From assembly GCA_905250125.1 (NCBI GenBank), contig CAJNOL010000183.1, forward strand, positions 62,001 to 126,000: a stretch of DNA of 64,000 nt, written 5' to 3'. Origin of the DNA: Rotaria sordida (taxonomy: Eukaryota > Rotifera > Eurotatoria > Philodinida > Philodinidae). The notes beneath the pieces were generated by a model that made no database searches, had not been told where the DNA came from, and was given only the letters and a program-made list of their open reading frames with translations. Positions 63,289-64,000 of this stretch are shown here, in pieces. Position numbers and translations under genes: made by a program. How positions within the stretch are numbered: the stretch's first letter is position 1; every line of letters starts with the position of its first letter.

Positions 63289-64000
63289 GTAAGATTTATT
63301 GAAATTTATTTTAATACCTGTCGGTCTTAAAGAGATATACAACAAGATCACATTATGAAAGATTAAAAATACAGACAAAGAGTGTAAGATATGAGAAAAG
63401 AATATTCAAAAACTAAAATGTTAAAAGCTTTCGAAACACTCTATAGAACATAGTTAGTCGTTTTTATCTAGCGATACTATTAAGTCTTTCCTGCCGTGCC
63501 ATGTCGTCCATCTTACAGTCAATACAAACATATCCATATGGTGTACGAAACATTTTGACCTTCGTAGACAACAAATGTTTGAGTCACCTTCATACCATCT
63601 GGTTCTGTGAGCATTTAGTAATAATTGCTCTAGTAACAGTCGTCAATTGAGTGATTTAGACAGAATTTTAAGATATTTTTCCCAATAGATATAACATATA
63701 TCATCTACTGAATGTTTATCATAAGTAGATGCAAAGAAGAGATCATCTTAATAATTGCAGCGTAATATTTATTTAAGACATGTATCGTAACAGTGATTAA
63801 GTCCAGACTGTTGACAGCTGGCGAGCAATGAGTAGAGAACGAACAGCTTCATAAAAAAAAACAGAAGAACGAATATAGAAAACAAGGCATGTCGCAGAGT
63901 TACTGAAGAAGTACCACTTAACTTTATTGAAATTGATTAGGTCTATTTGTTGACGGACTCGAAGACGAGTTCATCCATTCTAACTTGCTTATTAACTAGT
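63289..64000 (+). other. RAB10 intron 4, incomplete
   Basis: After the donor GTAAGA at 63289 the next expected exon (starting with the Rab SYYRGA block) does not occur before the window end. The 711 bases hold no open frame or clear repeat structure that I can support. Confidence 0.6.

Noticed and set aside
1-64000. CRISPR arrays, bacterial operons, defence islands, viral genes
   Set aside because: Spliced animal genes throughout; no spaced direct-repeat array, no viral or prokaryotic coding block seen.

Overview
This is eukaryotic nuclear DNA, clearly metazoan by gene content. It is very AT-rich and its genes are split by many short introns (about 50-70 nt) with GT-AG borders. The proteins are conserved animal housekeeping and signalling proteins written in strongly AT-biased codons. 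The style (compact AT-rich genes, tiny introns, an F-box/LRR-like relic) fits a bdelloid rotifer such as Rotaria. That assignment is inference; the animal origin is well supported.

Layout. 1-7270: mostly empty AT-rich DNA with a single-exon coiled-coil gene (3545-4150, minus) and a broken LRR-like gene (5078-6120, minus). 7271-8706: TRMT10C-like mitochondrial tRNA methyltransferase/RNase P subunit (plus, 5 exons). 10924-14582: GAS2-like cytoskeletal linker (minus, 5 exons). 19099-27355: RAP1GAP (minus, 17 exons). 29749-35453: HID1 (minus, 17 exons). 38091-45131: PPP4R3/SMEK (plus, 12 exons). 45860-47160: retinol-dehydrogenase-like SDR (plus, 6 exons). 47346-51747: PIGZ-like GPI mannosyltransferase (plus, 4 exons). 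57939-61771: DLST-like 2-oxoglutarate dehydrogenase E2 with a truncated lipoyl domain (plus, about 9 exons). 62404-63288 and beyond: RAB10 (plus, runs off the window end). I joined exons by hand using splice borders, reading phase and protein family conservation. All phases close except at the first DLST junction.

The genes do not form a pathway. Minus-strand genes fill 10.9-35.5 kb and plus-strand genes 38.1-64 kb, with a divergent 2.6-kb spacer between HID1 and PPP4R3. Several touch membrane traffic or signalling (HID1, RAP1GAP, RAB10), but I see no evidence of co-regulation.

The main structure beyond the genes is a population of short non-autonomous DNA elements. Foldbacks or terminal-inverted-repeat (TIR) elements lie in many of the long introns (RAP1GAP, HID1, PPP4R3, PIGZ, DLST) and in intergenic spacers. 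Some share termini with one another: TGATTGGACAGTT in the HID1-PPP4R3 spacer and PPP4R3 introns, and TAGTGTCCTG in HID1 and DLST introns. The two most interesting protein-level oddities are the DLST copy that lacks the second half of its lipoyl domain and the SDR that lacks its catalytic lysine. I found no defence system, CRISPR array, operon or autonomous transposase gene.
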